A stretch of DNA of 64,000 nucleotides, from assembly GCA_024734495.1 (NCBI GenBank), contig JALMQS010000225.1:2691650-2755649 (forward strand), given 5' to 3'. Within the stretch, counting starts at the first letter, position 1, and every line of letters starts with the position of its first letter. The position numbers were made by a program, and so were the translations under genes. The notes below the pieces were generated by a model. That model did not search any database. It worked only from the letters and a program-made list of their open reading frames with translations, and had not been told where the DNA came from. The stretch is from Forficula auricularia. Taxonomy: Eukaryota; Arthropoda; Insecta; Dermaptera; Forficulidae. Shown piece after piece: positions 11,823 through 23,269 of the stretch.

Positions 11823-12474
11823 GTGGGGGAAGATCGACCACTTAAGCGCTGTTAAAAATATCAAGTATTAATTTTAGTAATAAGATCCTCAAAACGGTCA
11901 AATTAATTGCTTGGTTACTTTATCTATTATGAGTTTCTACTATTAGATTTGCAAACAATCAAATGTTTTTTATAAGGTACTTTTTTTAAAAAGGGGAAAA
12001 ATATGGGGTAATTTCGACCGTAATATCGATCATTAGTAATGTTTATATTTATTACCCACTTGATTTAAAATAGTTATTACCCCATACCTACCAAGTGTAA
12101 ATATTAGGTTGGGTAATATCGATCACTGTGTTACATCGACCAGCATGGTCGATTTTACCCGAACCAATACACTTAACATTAAAAAAAATTTCTTACAAAA
12201 AGTATAGATTAAAATGAACCAAATTAGATCCAAATTATTTTAAAATATCCACTGTATCCTAGGAACGTAAAATGCAAATTTTAATAAGAAAAGTCTAGAT
12301 TTCAGCAAAACTGACAGCATGTATAGAAGACGAGTGATGGCACAATACTAACAATATAAATTAGACATATACTAAGCCATTCTTCGAATGGTCTCTACAT
12401 TTCGCTCGTAGGGCGCCAAATTTATGAGATTTGAAACTGGACGATTTTGCCCGAGGGTCGATATTCCCCCCCAC
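11823..12474. mobile_element. TIR element, GTGGGGGAAGATCGACC ends
   Basis: The left end GTGGGGGAAGATCGACC and the right end GGTCGATATTCCCCCCCAC are inverted copies. Internally, GTAATATCGATCA and ATCGACCA motifs recur. There is no coding capacity, so this is a non-autonomous DNA element of about 650 bp. Superfamily undetermined; no target duplication was found. Confidence 0.6.
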
Positions 12475-12707
12475 ATTCCCCCTATAAACATTGAACTAGA
12501 ATCAAGTAATTTCTTCTGATCGAGTTCATTGGGTTCAATGAAAGTTCGTTTAGTGCACAAATTGAATAACAAAAACGAATATAAACCTATGGTCAATTTT
12601 ATAATTATTACAATCGAGTTTATTTTCTAAGGGTGAAAACCCTCAATTCAATTAGAAAAATATCAATTATATAATGATGCATCATTCGTATCCATAGTAA
12701 ATTAGTA

Positions 12708-12923
12708 ACAGGAATAGTAGGGAATTGGATAAAATTAAAAACAGAGTTTTTTTTATTAAATGGGCCAGACGTTTCGTCAGTTTATTTTGACTTCCTCAGT
12801 GGCCCAAAGAGTGATAAAATGGGCCACTGAGAAAGTCATAATAAAGGAAAACGAAACTTCTGACCCTTTTAATAAAAAAAGTCTTGTGTTTTCAATTTTA
12901 TCCAATTCCCTACTATTCCTGTT
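12708..12923. mobile_element. palindromic element with hammerhead motif (Penelope-like terminus)
   Basis: Two arms of roughly 95 bp in inverted orientation, with outer ends ACAGGAATAGTAGGGAATTGG and its complement. The left arm carries an intact hammerhead-like motif on the minus strand (12762-12805), and the right arm carries a decayed copy on the plus strand, so the motifs point outward. TAGGGA-type outer ends recur at 33028, 62011 and 63612. GAAACGTC-bearing termini of this kind are known from Penelope-like elements. Confidence 0.6.
12762..12805 (-). ncRNA. hammerhead ribozyme-like motif
   Basis: On the minus strand: stem I halves GGGCCA and UGGCCC pair at six of six positions; the core CUGAGGA fits CUGANGA; one extra A follows; stem II is GUCA/UGAC with an eight-base loop; then GAAA; then the self-complementary ACGU with C at the expected cleavage position (GUC). 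A tiny palindromic stem III is what the dimer-forming hammerheads described in Penelope-like elements show. The extra A before stem II departs from the textbook core, so activity is not assured. Confidence 0.6.
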
Positions 12924-12937
12924 TTGAATTAGTTCCT

Positions 12938-12970
12938 GGCCACCGAGCGATGCTCGGTAACTTTTTGCTT
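12938..12970. repeat. short dispersed repeat GCCACCGAGC(G/A)ATGC
   Basis: GGCCACCGAGCGATGCTCGG resembles 25313-25335 (GCCACCGAGCAATGCACGG). The palindromic CCGAGCGATGCTCGG core resembles the end of a dispersed insect repeat whose other part has ACGGCTGAACGGATT-like text, seen here at 19440-19490. Only the end is present. Confidence 0.35.
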
Positions 12971-13309
12971 AAGTTAAAAGAGTATTTTCAGACCGTGTGT
13001 CATAAAAAATTATAATGTAAAATTTGAAAAATATCGAAATATTCTATGATGCTGTATTGAATGAAATTTGCAAATAATAAAAATTTCAAAAATGAAGGGT
13101 ATTTTTTCGGACAGCATCCACTGGTTGAAAAATCACTGTCCGACACTGACATTAACAATGTTTTCGAAATTGATAAATAAACTAGCTGACGACTGTGTCT
13201 GGCGGGGACCGTCTCGTTCATAACAATTTAGTAATTGACATTTAAAATGATACTGTAAGTATTGAAAGAATATGCTGAATGAAATTGATTCAACAATAAG
13301 GACAGATTT

Positions 13310-13455
13310 ATTTAACACATTGGCTATGCACGATCACTATCTGACCAATCAGAATAGTTATAATAATTTAACGCTTTGCCATTGGCTATGCACTGGCCAA
13401 ACAGATCGTTTGGATCATACAAACATATATACATACTTTTCCATTTTATATATAT
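13310..13455. repeat. dispersed repeat, inverted relative to 35085-35195
   Basis: Segments such as TATCTGACCAATCAGA and GATCATACAAACATATA occur here and, on the opposite strand, at 35085-35195. Family unknown; no coding. Confidence 0.55.
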
Positions 13456-13459
13456 AGAT

Positions 13460-14105
13460 ATACCTATAAATTGAAAGAAAGAAAGAAACATAAGAAAAGT
13501 GGGGAGAAATTAAATAAAAAATGCCACTTCGAAAAATTGTCAACTTTTGCTTTTGAAAATTAATCTGATTTTAATTTGAACTAAAGCTTTATTAATTAAA
13601 AATATTCAAAACTATGTTAAAATGTTATTTTATTTTGATAAATATCTTGATTTTATTCTATAGTCCAAAAGATGAGATACCTAATCACAATTTCTCCTGA
13701 TGAATTCTATCCTTTCGTGCTCAAATCCACATTGAAAATGTTGTTGATGTAATTTATCTCGGCAGTCTCATAAACTATCCTTTAACGAGAGAACAGAGAA
13801 CGCGGCTCTTTACCCACCCAAAATACAAACCTAATTCGTTTGGCCAACGATTTGTTTTCCCACTTTTCTATTCACGAACTCAAATGACTATGCCTGAAAA
13901 ATGAATGGGATTACTAAATTGAATATAAATACACTAATTCTTGTAAACATTTACTGCTATCGAACACACATCTTTATAGGCTTTTAAAGGGGATATAATG
14001 ATCGAAAGATAAGGCGGCGCTGAGACCATTAAACGAATGGATATGTTAAACATGTTATCATGATGAAATTTGTACATTGTAATGATAATATGAGTTTCTC
14101 TTTTC
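13460..14105. other. AT-rich stretch, nothing recognised
   Basis: No supported gene or element boundary. Confidence 0.45.
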
Positions 14106-14109
14106 TCAC

Positions 14110-14228
14110 CTTAAAATGGCGCCTTTCTTGCATGCTTGATATGCAATGTTGGCAGAGTATGGTAAATTCAACAGGGACTTTTGCCAGAGGCAGCCACATC
14201 CTGTTTTCTCGAAAACCCGTCTCCTGGT
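14110..14228 (-). CDS. candidate internal exon with strong splice sites, product unknown
   Basis: Minus strand: textbook acceptor TTGCTTTCCTTCAG, 119 nt, then donor AAG followed by GTGAGAAAAG. Two of three frames stay open. One reads RMWLPLAKVPVEFTILCQHC and ends in phase 0; the other begins TRRRVFEKTGCGCLWQKSLL and ends two bases into a codon. The first has the more balanced composition, and its CQHC is a possible short metal-binding knuckle (inference only). No family recognised. Confidence 0.45.
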
Positions 14229-14239
14229 CTGAAGGAAAG

Positions 14240-15385
14240 CAAAAACTTTTACCCTCGGTTGTCTGTTTTCTTCTTAGGGTTGGGAACGCCCGCGGGATCC
14301 AAATATGAAAAAGCTCCCAAATGCCCTGTCGTCATTTTGAAGGTCTCTACACACAGCTGGGCATCTACATTTCAAAGTTTTAGGCCCCAGAGATCCGAGG
14401 AGGGTGGAGAATAGTCCCGCCCCCATAAAGGTCGAGTCACCCCTTGTTCACTCATCCAAGGTGATCGTTGGCATCCTCGTTTTCGAATTCCTCCTACGAA
14501 GGCATTTCTTCAGATCATATCTTTTGTAATTAATACAAACCACTTGGTTCGGGTTCATTGATCAGTTCCTCTAATTAAGATTTTTAATCTCCTGGTTCAT
14601 TTTTAACTATAGATTTATTTTTGGATTGAAAAACCGTCTAAAGTAATTATATAGGTACTTAAATAAAATACAAAAATCTATCTACTTTTCGGGTCATTGG
14701 GGGCTTATTTTCATTCCAGTAAGTGAGTTAATTTGAAAAGCAAAAACACTTTAAGTTAAATATAAACTTTTTGAAATTTTCTATTGTTTTAATTTATTTT
14801 CTATTTAGAGCCTGTTCCGGTCTGGTAAAAATCCTTAAAAATAATCCCCGTAGCCGTAACAGCAAGGGTGAAAGGGGTTATTGGCCTTCTTCTCTTTCTC
14901 AATGCCCCAATTTAATGTCAAGAATTATAAAATTATATAAAAAGAAAAAAATAGATATATCGGAATATTTTAACTATGTTTATACTTGGACATTTCCAGA
15001 AACATTTCAAAAATTTAATATAAAAAGTTTCCTATAAAAAAGTCATGGACTCGTCTACGAATACCTATAAGGCTATTTTAAAAAATCATCTTCGGATAAT
15101 TAAAAACGGTATGCTTAGTATTTACAAATAGATATATACTAATTTTTTTATACAGACTAATTTTGCTTTTTCGATTTTTTTTGTCTGAAAAATTTAAGTT
15201 ACTACACGAAAAATAATAAATAAAAAAACAAATGTGCGAACCTCATTTACATAAACTCACTGGAAAAGTGAAACTTTAATTTTAAAACCCACTAATAGCT
15301 TCATGACAAATGACATTTAAGAAAATTTGGAAATTTAAATTATTCTTTCGAGATGGGAATGGAGAGGGGGAGATATTGATTCAAT
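14240..15385. other. mixed stretch, no element recognised
   Basis: 14240-14460 is GC-richer with open frames but no paired splice sites. 14470-15385 is AT-rich. A frame at 14771-15037 is lysine- and asparagine-rich, as expected of AT-rich noncoding DNA. Confidence 0.4.
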
Positions 15386-15391
15386 AATGGA

Positions 15392-16062
15392 ATTGAAATA
15401 ATTATCGGAAAAGAGGTTTTTTCTTTAATTAGTTTTTTCCTCTTATTAGTAAAAATAAGGACTAAAAGATGATCAAGGACATTCGATGGTGGAGAAGTAA
15501 TCTCCGGAGTCGAAGCTCAAAAACAATGTATGCATAAATTCATGTAAAATAATTGGTTTAATAAAATTTATATAAAAAAAAAAAATATTCTTTAGATAGA
15601 ATGATTGGATTGGAGGAATTAAAATGGAATTGGAATAATTATCGGAAAAGAGTTTTTTTTCTTTAATTAGTTTTTTCCTCTTATTAGTAAAAATAAGGAC
15701 TAAAAGATGATCAAGGACACTCGATGATGGAAAAGTAATCTCCGAAGTCGAAGATCAAAAACAATGTATGCATAAATTCATGTAAAATAATTGGTTTAAT
15801 AAAATTTATAAAAAAAAAAATATTCTTTAGATAGAATGATTGGATTGGAGGAATTAATATGGAATTGGAATAATTATCGGAAAAGAGTTTTTTTATTTAA
15901 TTAGTTTTTTCCTCTTATTAAAAACAAGGACTAAAAAGATGATCAAAGACACTCAATGATGGAGAAGTAATCTCCGAAGTCGAAGCTCAAATACAATGTA
16001 TACATTAATTCATGTAAAATAATTGGTTCAATAAAATTAAAAAAAAAAATATTCTTTCAAAA
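15392..16062. repeat. three tandem copies of a ~236-bp unit
   Basis: The marker TTATCGGAAAAGAG recurs at about 15401, 15639 and 15874, giving periods of 238 and 235 bp. Each unit also carries GATGATCAAGGACA, AGTCGAAG and CATGTAAAATAATTGGTT. A single inverted copy lies at about 50225-50405, so the unit is dispersed rather than a local satellite. Confidence 0.85.
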
Positions 16063-16064
16063 CC

Positions 16065-18115
16065 CATTAAATTGTTTATGAATTATGACAAATAAAATTT
16101 ATTAAAATTAGGAAAATTTTAATTATTATTTTAAAATCAAGGCGTGTCTTTTATTTCCCCTCTATATTAGGTCAGTTCCCCTTTATTGTAACAAAAAAAT
16201 TCAATCAGATACGTCGCTAAAGAAGTTCCACTTCAAAAAACAAAAAGTCTATGTCTAATTATCTGAAGGCTGAGGCACGTTTCCTCGTCTGATCCTGGTG
16301 TCTATATCTATCTAAAAAATTTCTTTTTATTATATTTTTGAAAATAACTGAGCTAAACTGTGCTGCACGGTAATATTTACCCTGGTCTTAAATTTCTAAT
16401 CAAAATCGGATTGTTCTTAAATGGTTGGTTTCCTGCGTCAGCCACCTTGCTCAGGATAGAACAGCCGAATCCCAGATGGCAACTTGGCATTTAATCAAGG
16501 GAGTACTTATGCAGGTCGCTTCTAAAGCCACATAAATTCATTCTTGTCATGAAGACTGTCTATTCAAAAATTCTGTTGGGAAATGAATAGACTCGCGTCA
16601 CCCTATCTTGTCTTTTCGTTCCATCTTTTTGAAATTATGTATAACTAAAAAGGGTAAAATTTATTCGAGCTAAACCAATAGATAATTAGAATGAATTCTC
16701 GGCTTTGATTGAATTGGAAATGAATGAAAACAAATTGTATTGATTGATAAAGAATTAATTCCAACAATAAATAGATCTTTAATGATATTACAATCAATTT
16801 CTATCTTTAATATTTATTAGAGATGACTTGAAACTTGTTTTGATAATCAAGTTTAGTATTCAGCTTTAATTTTCAATAAGAGGTGAAAGTTTAGAGCTTA
16901 TAAAACGTTGAATCAATAATTATAACTCTATGTTGATATCCGTTTTTTATGATTTTTTAATGTTGAACCTAAAAAAACCAAACAATCACAAAAGAACCAA
17001 TAAAATACCTACCGTTTAGATTAATTTTTAAATCAGCTATAAAATGAATTCTTATTCATATATATATTGTGGTAAATACTTACTCTAACTACGTATTCAT
17101 TTGAAAAATTATTTTAAAATGATCGTTTTTGTCTTTTAACCATTTCCTCCTCTACCAATGCAATATAAAGTGTGATTCATAATTAGGTACATATCTAGAC
17201 GCCTACGTATTTGGAAATTTATTACTTCAGAACTAGAAAAATCAGAACAACTAATATTTCAAAAATCTAGCCTGAAATTCCCCCAACTTTTGTTTTTTCT
17301 GAAACAAAGTCCTTCAAGACTCAGGACCACGAGTGTACGTAGCTTCAGTGCTAATATCTGTTTTTAGTTTTTAATCATGATTTCGTTTGTCCCTATGGCT
17401 TCTGAAATCCGAAGGCCTTAAATCTCACCCTTTCTCCTTTTTTTCTGAATCCCACAACCTTCAATTTTCCAAGGCTTAATTCCACAAGTTCGACTCCAAA
17501 CAACACCTAATATCCTCTATTTTCAAGTATTCAATGCTCTATTTTACTTTAACTGCTAGGTATATTCAATGACTGGAATTCTCTTCCTGTATTTTTTCTG
17601 AATCCTATTACTTTCTACTCTTCCAGATTCAGATTCACAGTGTACCTTTGATTCCAATCTAGCCACTATTCTCTCAGGTAAACAAGGGATTAACTTGACC
17701 TTGATTTTTAAATCTTGCACATTCCTATTTGTGTTAATAAATAAAAACAACACTAAAAGTATTGTTTACTAGTTATGTATTGGAATCGCAATACCTGCAT
17801 AAGAACAATGACCAGCTCCGATTCAAGTGAGCAAAATAACGATAGTAACTATGGATCAAAAAAGACTTTGGTTTAAAGGGTAAAATTCAATTCCCTGTGC
17901 GATACATGGATAAGAACAATGTACAGAAGCAAGGTTTTTCTTTTTTTTATAAAATGTTAAAAATATCAAGATTGGATTCTTGTTCCCGACTTCATCTTGT
18001 ACAGCAATCAAGGATAGAGTTTCTGAATGTCGTTTGTCAATGTTTGTTCCTCTAATCTTATCTTTGTTCAATTGTTAACAAAAGCGTAGGTTGTTTCTGT
18101 TCTGCCATCCTATTG
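16065..18115. other. AT-rich stretch, no gene supported
   Basis: Long AT-rich DNA. Short frames at 17556-17753 and 17856-18071 have no splice or motif support. A GC-richer patch at 16420-16560 was examined without finding a consistent exon. Confidence 0.4.
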
Positions 18116-18119
18116 ATTG

Positions 18120-18370
18120 CCGGCAACTAAAGGACAATCCCCGTTGAGCTTTGAGGTGGAAGAGAGCTTGTGCGGGCGTCTCGCGTCAAAATTCGCAGGA
18201 GGCAGCGCCGCGGGCGTCGCGGCGCCCGCTCCGGATTAAATGGAGTATTGATTTACGAGCTGAGCAGAGAGAAAGAGAGAGAAAGGATAGGGACAGAGAG
18301 AGAGAAAGCAGCAGTAGTAGTAACAGGGAGGCCAGCAAACGAGGGAGAGCCAAAAGGCGAACCGCCGGAT
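18120..18370 (+). promoter_or_regulatory. GC- and GA-rich leader / promoter-like region
   Basis: A GC-rich segment (GCGGGCGTCGCGGCGCCC at 18210-18227) is followed by a GAGA-rich tract at about 18264-18306, then open sequence running into an ATG at 18371. GA repeats near transcription starts bind GAGA-type factors in insects. The same GC-rich 18-mer occurs inverted in the other GC island at 38852-38869. No TATA box seen; the start site is not defined. Confidence 0.35.
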
Positions 18371-18487
18371 ATGAACTCCGAGTTCCGGTCTCCCGGCTGC
18401 TTCGATGACATCACTCTGGTCCCCGCCCAGGGATCTCCACCCCAGCCGAAGACAACATGGAGTAAAGTGCTGGCCAATGTTCATGGT
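18371..18487 (+). CDS. candidate first coding exon, product unknown
   Basis: An ATG in GGATATGAA context opens MNSEFRSPGCFDDITLVPAQ and continues with QGSPPQPKTTWSKVLANVH. The exon can end at a GGTTAAG donor directly after CAT (exon end about 18486-18487, split codon). The residues are proline- and serine-rich then tryptophan-containing, unlike translated AT-rich background. The frame is also open upstream of the ATG to about 18170. I do not recognise the protein; the minus strand is also open here, so strand is likely but not certain. Confidence 0.45.
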
Positions 18488-18499
18488 TAAGAGCCAAAA

Positions 18500-19225
18500 T
18501 CTATTTGAGTGGGACTCGCAGGTTGCCGTTGATTTACTGGCCATCAAACAAGTCGCCCGCGTCTCAACCGAACTAACCTCTCATTCAGATCCGCCGGAGT
18601 CGGAGGAACTCCTCCCAGCCGACAACCAGCTTCTCATTATTTTCGGCTATTTTCACATAAATCATCGCATCAGATCACTATCGAACTTCCTCTCGGTAGA
18701 AAAAATTCAACCATTAGAAAAAAAACAACACTAACATTATATAACTCTTTCTTCTTTTCATGAATTTGATTTACATAAAAAAAAAACTTACCTATATCTA
18801 TATACCTGAGGAAACATAAATATGAAAACATATATAAAATAACATCAAATTATGTACTTTGCTTATGTGATTTTACCTTTAGGAATTTTTTTTAATCCAC
18901 TTAAAAAAAAACTTCCCGTTTAATTTATGCCCACGAACTTGTTTTGTAACCCACATTTTTTCCAAAGTAGAAGCGATAAATTTGCAAATTAATCGAGAAT
19001 TACTCATGAGAAATATTTTGTGGATGTTTATGGATCTTAAATGACGTAAATTGTAAAAGTATTTAAATTTTTTTTTTCTTTTGCGTAGATTATATTAAAT
19101 TTTATTAAATTTATTCATAATTCGTTTAAGGTTAAATAGGGTTATTTTGAAAACGCATTTATTATGTATACGGTCAGCAACCGCAGCTTGCCAGTCGACC
19201 AAAATTCTGAATATACCAATAATTT
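18500..19225. other. AT-rich stretch, nothing recognised
   Basis: Probable intron or intergenic DNA if the exon at 18371 is real; no other feature supported. Confidence 0.4.
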
Positions 19226-19600
19226 TTTTTTTGCTTAATTATTCATTCTCTCATTGAGGGAAACATGGCGGGTGAACACTTATCTATATAAATATATATA
19301 TATAAAATTAAGGGTTTGTTTGTACATTTGTCCAAATCACGCCAACTTTTGATTGCATACGTTTCAAGTAAATGAAAACAGCCCCAACAAAATTCATGTC
19401 TGTATGTATGTATTATTCCGTGAGTCCGCGCAAATTTTGCTCACGATTCACGTAAAAACGGCTGAAGGGATTATTATGAAATTTCATATTTGAATCAGAT
19501 GTCTTCTACCTTAAAATCATTGCTATATAACGTTTTGATACTGAAACATGGATTTTTGGAAATATTTTTTCTGTCTTTTTGTGTGCGATTGCGTGACTAT
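19226..19600 (+). repeat. insect-type dispersed repeat (ACGGCTGAAGGGATT)
   Basis: Contains TCTATATAAATATATATA, TTTGTTTGTACATTTG and ACGTAAAAACGGCTGAAGGGATTATTATGAAATTTC in succession (quoted here only in part: ACGGCTGAAGGGATT). This order matches a noncoding repeat seen widely in insect genomes. It has no coding capacity; its class is uncertain, with a Helitron-related origin one possibility. Confidence 0.4.
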
Positions 19601-19652
19601 AAGTTGATATACTCGTAAAGTTGGTTCTGGGGCAAACAATATTTGTTTTCAT

Positions 19653-19813
19653 CGAGGGGTGAACCGCGACCTAAAATCGTGTATACCTATACTTCCACTT
19701 CCACTTTCATTTCCAAGTAGAAGACAATAGATGACAATAGATTATACCTATAATGAATTCCAAATAATTCCAAAGACGGTGTACACATAATTCCAATCGC
19801 GGTTGTCCCCTCG
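19653..19813. mobile_element. hAT-like MITE, CGAGGGGTGAACC family, copy 2 (short type)
   Basis: 161 bp bounded by CGAGGGGTGAACCGCGACC and an inverted right end GGTTGTCCCCTCG. A perfect 8-bp target duplication, GTTTTCAT, lies at 19645-19652 and 19814-19821. The interior matches copies 3066 and 38392, including the AAGTAGAAGACAATAGATG segment. Confidence 0.85.
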
Positions 19814-19821
19814 GTTTTCAT

Positions 19822-21320
19822 TATAATGAACCGATTTTTGGCTTCAGAACATTCTGATGAAAAATATAGAAAGTCAAAAATTGATCGAATCGTTATATGG
19901 AATCCTATAAACAGCCAAAAGTGCAGAGCTCAAATTTACATAAAAAGTTTGTACTAATAAGCTGCATCTTTTTGAGAATTTTTAAGTTTCTAGCTCAAAC
20001 CGTTCCTAAACAAAAAAAATGTAAAATCACAAAAATTTGCATAGTGCATACCTAGTCTCTTCTTTTTTTTCTCTCAAATTTTATTTTCATTTATTCCTCT
20101 CCTCCCTCTCTTGTTAATTAATATGCGAAAATCTATTTTCATTTCCATATTAGCACGGCGTTTTGACATGGAATAAAGTATTCGAAAGCGGTTTTGTAGT
20201 TTATGTATAGAGCCATCACTAACATGATGTTCTCTCGATCCACATTTCATTTCATTGTCATATTATGCAAATATAAGCAATACAACTCCAGATTAAATTT
20301 AATATTCACTCTCAGACAAACATGTTGACCTAGCATAAATATACTAAATCACGGCAAGCCAATATACAAATTATATAAAAAAAGCGCTTTTTATTCTTTA
20401 TCAACCAACGGTGAATGAATGGATGTGCACACCAAGGTCGGCCGGTCATTGGTCTATCGATTTACGAAGTTAGTTGTTTTAATTTCACTGTCACAATAAT
20501 TTCTAGAAATTTAAATTCATTTTTAACAGTTAGTAATCATTTTTATATTATTACGTTGCTTTGGTAGGTACATTGCGCTAATTATTTGATTAATTTAATT
20601 ATATCAATATTTAATTACTACATTCAAAATAACATAATTTTTTCGTTATCTCGGTGGTTAGATTGATGATCTGGGAAATTTTTCTTTCAAGATTTAATCA
20701 CCCCATTTATTGACAAAATTATGAAAGTGATTAATGAAAAAAAAATTAAGATTCGTTAAGCAAAATGTTCAAAAAATGAGAATTTTGCTAACTACTTACT
20801 TATAAGTTTTATATTTATTTTTAAATTTATAGGCTAAAAGTTACATTATTAAACTATTAATTTAACAATAATTGAATAGTAATAATCAGTTGTTTTTAAA
20901 ACTGTTTATATTAATTAAAAAGAAAATTTATTTCAAATTTTAAAATTTATGCTATGGAATGTCAAGATTAAGACACAGCAGTTGGAATCCGACTAGAAGA
21001 ATCCGGCTTATAGACAAATTAAAAAAAAAAATATAAGCAGTATCGAAAATTTGCTTATGGCTAAAAAGGCCGTAAAGTCAAAAAAAGACAGCAACACTCC
21101 TAGCGGCCATCGAAGTAAACTGGAAATAACTATTTTGAACGTTGTCTTCAAATAAATTCACGCTATTGTCAGTGGATTCGGCCACCACCCATTCAAAGCG
21201 TGACTTTTCAACCATTTCAATTTAAGAGAGTAGAGTTAAGTACTTTGAAATGAATTTTTTCAAAGGCCTTTAATAATCACTAAGCTAATGTTCAAGTATT
21301 TTCTGAGCGTTTTTCTACTT
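19822..21320. other. AT-rich stretch, nothing recognised
   Basis: No gene, RNA or element with definable ends. Confidence 0.4.
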
Positions 21321-21324
21321 TTAC

Positions 21325-21551
21325 CGGGGGTCCCCAAACTTTTCCGAGACGATTTTTTTCAATTAAAATCTTTCCACGGCGCACTAAGTAAAAGTATATT
21401 TCATCTTAACTAAGAGATAAAAATAAATAATAAATAAATTTTTATCTTCCGACTTTGTTTTCTAGTTAGGCCAAATGTCATGCTTTAATTAATTACGAAA
21501 CATCGCGGGGCACCTGGGAAGGGGCCGCGGCGCACAGTTTGGGAATCTCTG
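21325..21551. mobile_element. hAT MITE with GGGGTCCCCAAAC ends
   Basis: The left end CGGGGGTCCCCAAACTTTT and the right end CACAGTTTGGGAATCTCTG are the paired termini typical of Charlie-like hAT elements in animals. Flanks ACTTTTAC and ACTTATAA agree at six of eight positions, consistent with an old 8-bp duplication. Confidence 0.7.
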
Positions 21552-21673
21552 ACTTATAATATTTATTTATTTTATTTTAAATATTTTTATTTGCTCGAAT
21601 TATATAAAACTATTGATTAAATTTTTCTAATATTTTCTGTTTCCAATTCAAAAGATTATTTTCTAATTTAACC

Positions 21674-21720
21674 TTAGTAGCTCAAATAAATCTATATAGT
21701 TTGAAACATTGTGCTACTAG
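21674..21720. mobile_element. tiny MITE, TAGTAGC...GTGCTACTA ends
   Basis: TAGTAGCTCAAAT at the left and GAAACATTGTGCTACTA at the right repeat the ends of the element at 45544-45704. Only about 47 bp remain. Confidence 0.45.
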
Positions 21721-21724
21721 GGAA

Positions 21725-22700
21725 CCATTGTACGGCTTATTCGAAAGTATCTTCTGATTAAGTTATATTATAATTATTTCCAACATAATATATTTTTCTT
21801 TCTTTCTGTATTTACTTAATTATTGAGTAGTTCTAAATGAATGAACATTTTTACATTATCAATTTACATATACCTACCTAATTCGTATAATTACATACAA
21901 TACCTACTATATAATCAAGCCCACTAAACATAAAATACCATATTGCTCATTACTATTGTAAAAATGTAAACATAAGCAAAATAAATAATGTCCCTGCTCT
22001 CCAAAATACTTTAGTTGGCTTTGGACCCAAATATAGGTAAATATAAATGCACGATAATTTAATATAAAATTTTATTTAATATAACTTTATTCAAATATTT
22101 TTAAATTGAACCCAGGTTATATTTATAAAATTCTGATTTTCTTAAAATAAATAAATAAATAAAATAGACATCTCTCATTCCAAAAAATTTTCTGGTTAAA
22201 TGACTGCTAAATATTAAGAAAAATTATTTTTGAAACCGAAGAACTTCGAAAATCGAAGCCTGGCACTTCACATTTACTCTTTTGCTTAAGTACATTCTAA
22301 TTGAGTTAGCTAGATACAATATATTGAGTAGTAAACTCGGTTTTATTCATTTTAATTTTGTAAAATTTAATACTATGAATGAAAACATTTTTACTACTTG
22401 ATAATTTCCTTGGTAGACATATGTAAGGATTGTGCCGGATAATTTGGCCACTAGTATTTGACTGGATGCCAAATGACTTTTTAAGAGCGTACTCGTCGTT
22501 ATTTGCTTTCGCTTCTTCATGATCTATGTCTCTTTTTTTTGCTTCAGACAATCATTCATCCTGTTTTTATGCCTATAAAGGAGAAACTGGAAAAAGGCAT
22601 GGTAAAAATATTAACATTAATTAAAAAAATTTTGTTTGTTAATTACGCTTCGGTTTTTAATTCTGAAGACGTTTCAATCGATAATTAATTATAATATTCG
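21725..22700. other. AT-rich stretch, nothing recognised
   Basis: Short frames at 22306-22551 and 22503-22688 are lysine- and isoleucine-rich and unsupported. Confidence 0.4.
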
Positions 22701-22703
22701 AGA

Positions 22704-22953
22704 CATGCGCGGATCCAGTGAGGGGGCGACGGGGGCGACGCCCCCCCCCCCCCCAGCATTGGAGATCAACATTTTTTATATGTTTTTTAACATTAAATTT
22801 TAAAATTGAAGAAAATAAAGATCTATGTGGGGGGCGTCTCTGACCCCCCCCCCTTGGACAATTCGATCGCGACACACTTCCGAGATCAAAAGTAGATCTT
22901 ATATACCGGCGACCGCCCCCCCCCCCCAAATCAGAGGTCTGGATCCACGTCTG
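22704..22953. mobile_element. hAT-like MITE, GC-rich ends, perfect 8-bp TSD
   Basis: Ends CATGCGCGGATCCAG and CTGGATCCACGTCTG are inverted. Both sides carry the perfect 8-bp repeat ATTCGAGA (22696-22703, 22954-22961). Inside are long G and C runs around 22725-22755, 22846 and 22915. The open frame at 22657-22995 on the minus strand spans the element and is an artefact of those runs. Confidence 0.8.
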
Positions 22954-23269
22954 ATTCGAGACGACTTGGTCGTCACGGTTAAAGTAATTGACCATTGGTA
23001 GTCCAATCCAAAAGAATGTTAGTATAGAATTTTAAATTTTAAATACTTATTTTTCGTTTTAAAAAATATTGAAAAATAAGAAACGAAACTAGAATCGATG
23101 GTGTGACATCATTTGTGGTCCAAATGGGCATTTTCTCCCATGTAAAAATATACAGAGAGAATTTTCAAATTAAGAAAAAAAGAAATAAATTTTTAATATT
23201 CATTATATATCATTATTTTTAGCTAAAATTAGAAAGAAAAAAATATGTATTTATTTTTAACAAAAGAAT

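Noticed and set aside
15392..16062. CRISPR-like array
   Set aside because: Only three units of ~236 bp with no short repeat/variable spacer alternation, in a eukaryotic genome.
19256..19330. Viral or coding insertion
   Set aside because: The text fits a common noncoding insect repeat and has no coding frame. No viral gene was recognised anywhere in the window.
22657..22995. 112-codon minus-strand frame with glycine runs
   Set aside because: Produced by G and C homopolymer runs inside the MITE at 22704-22953.
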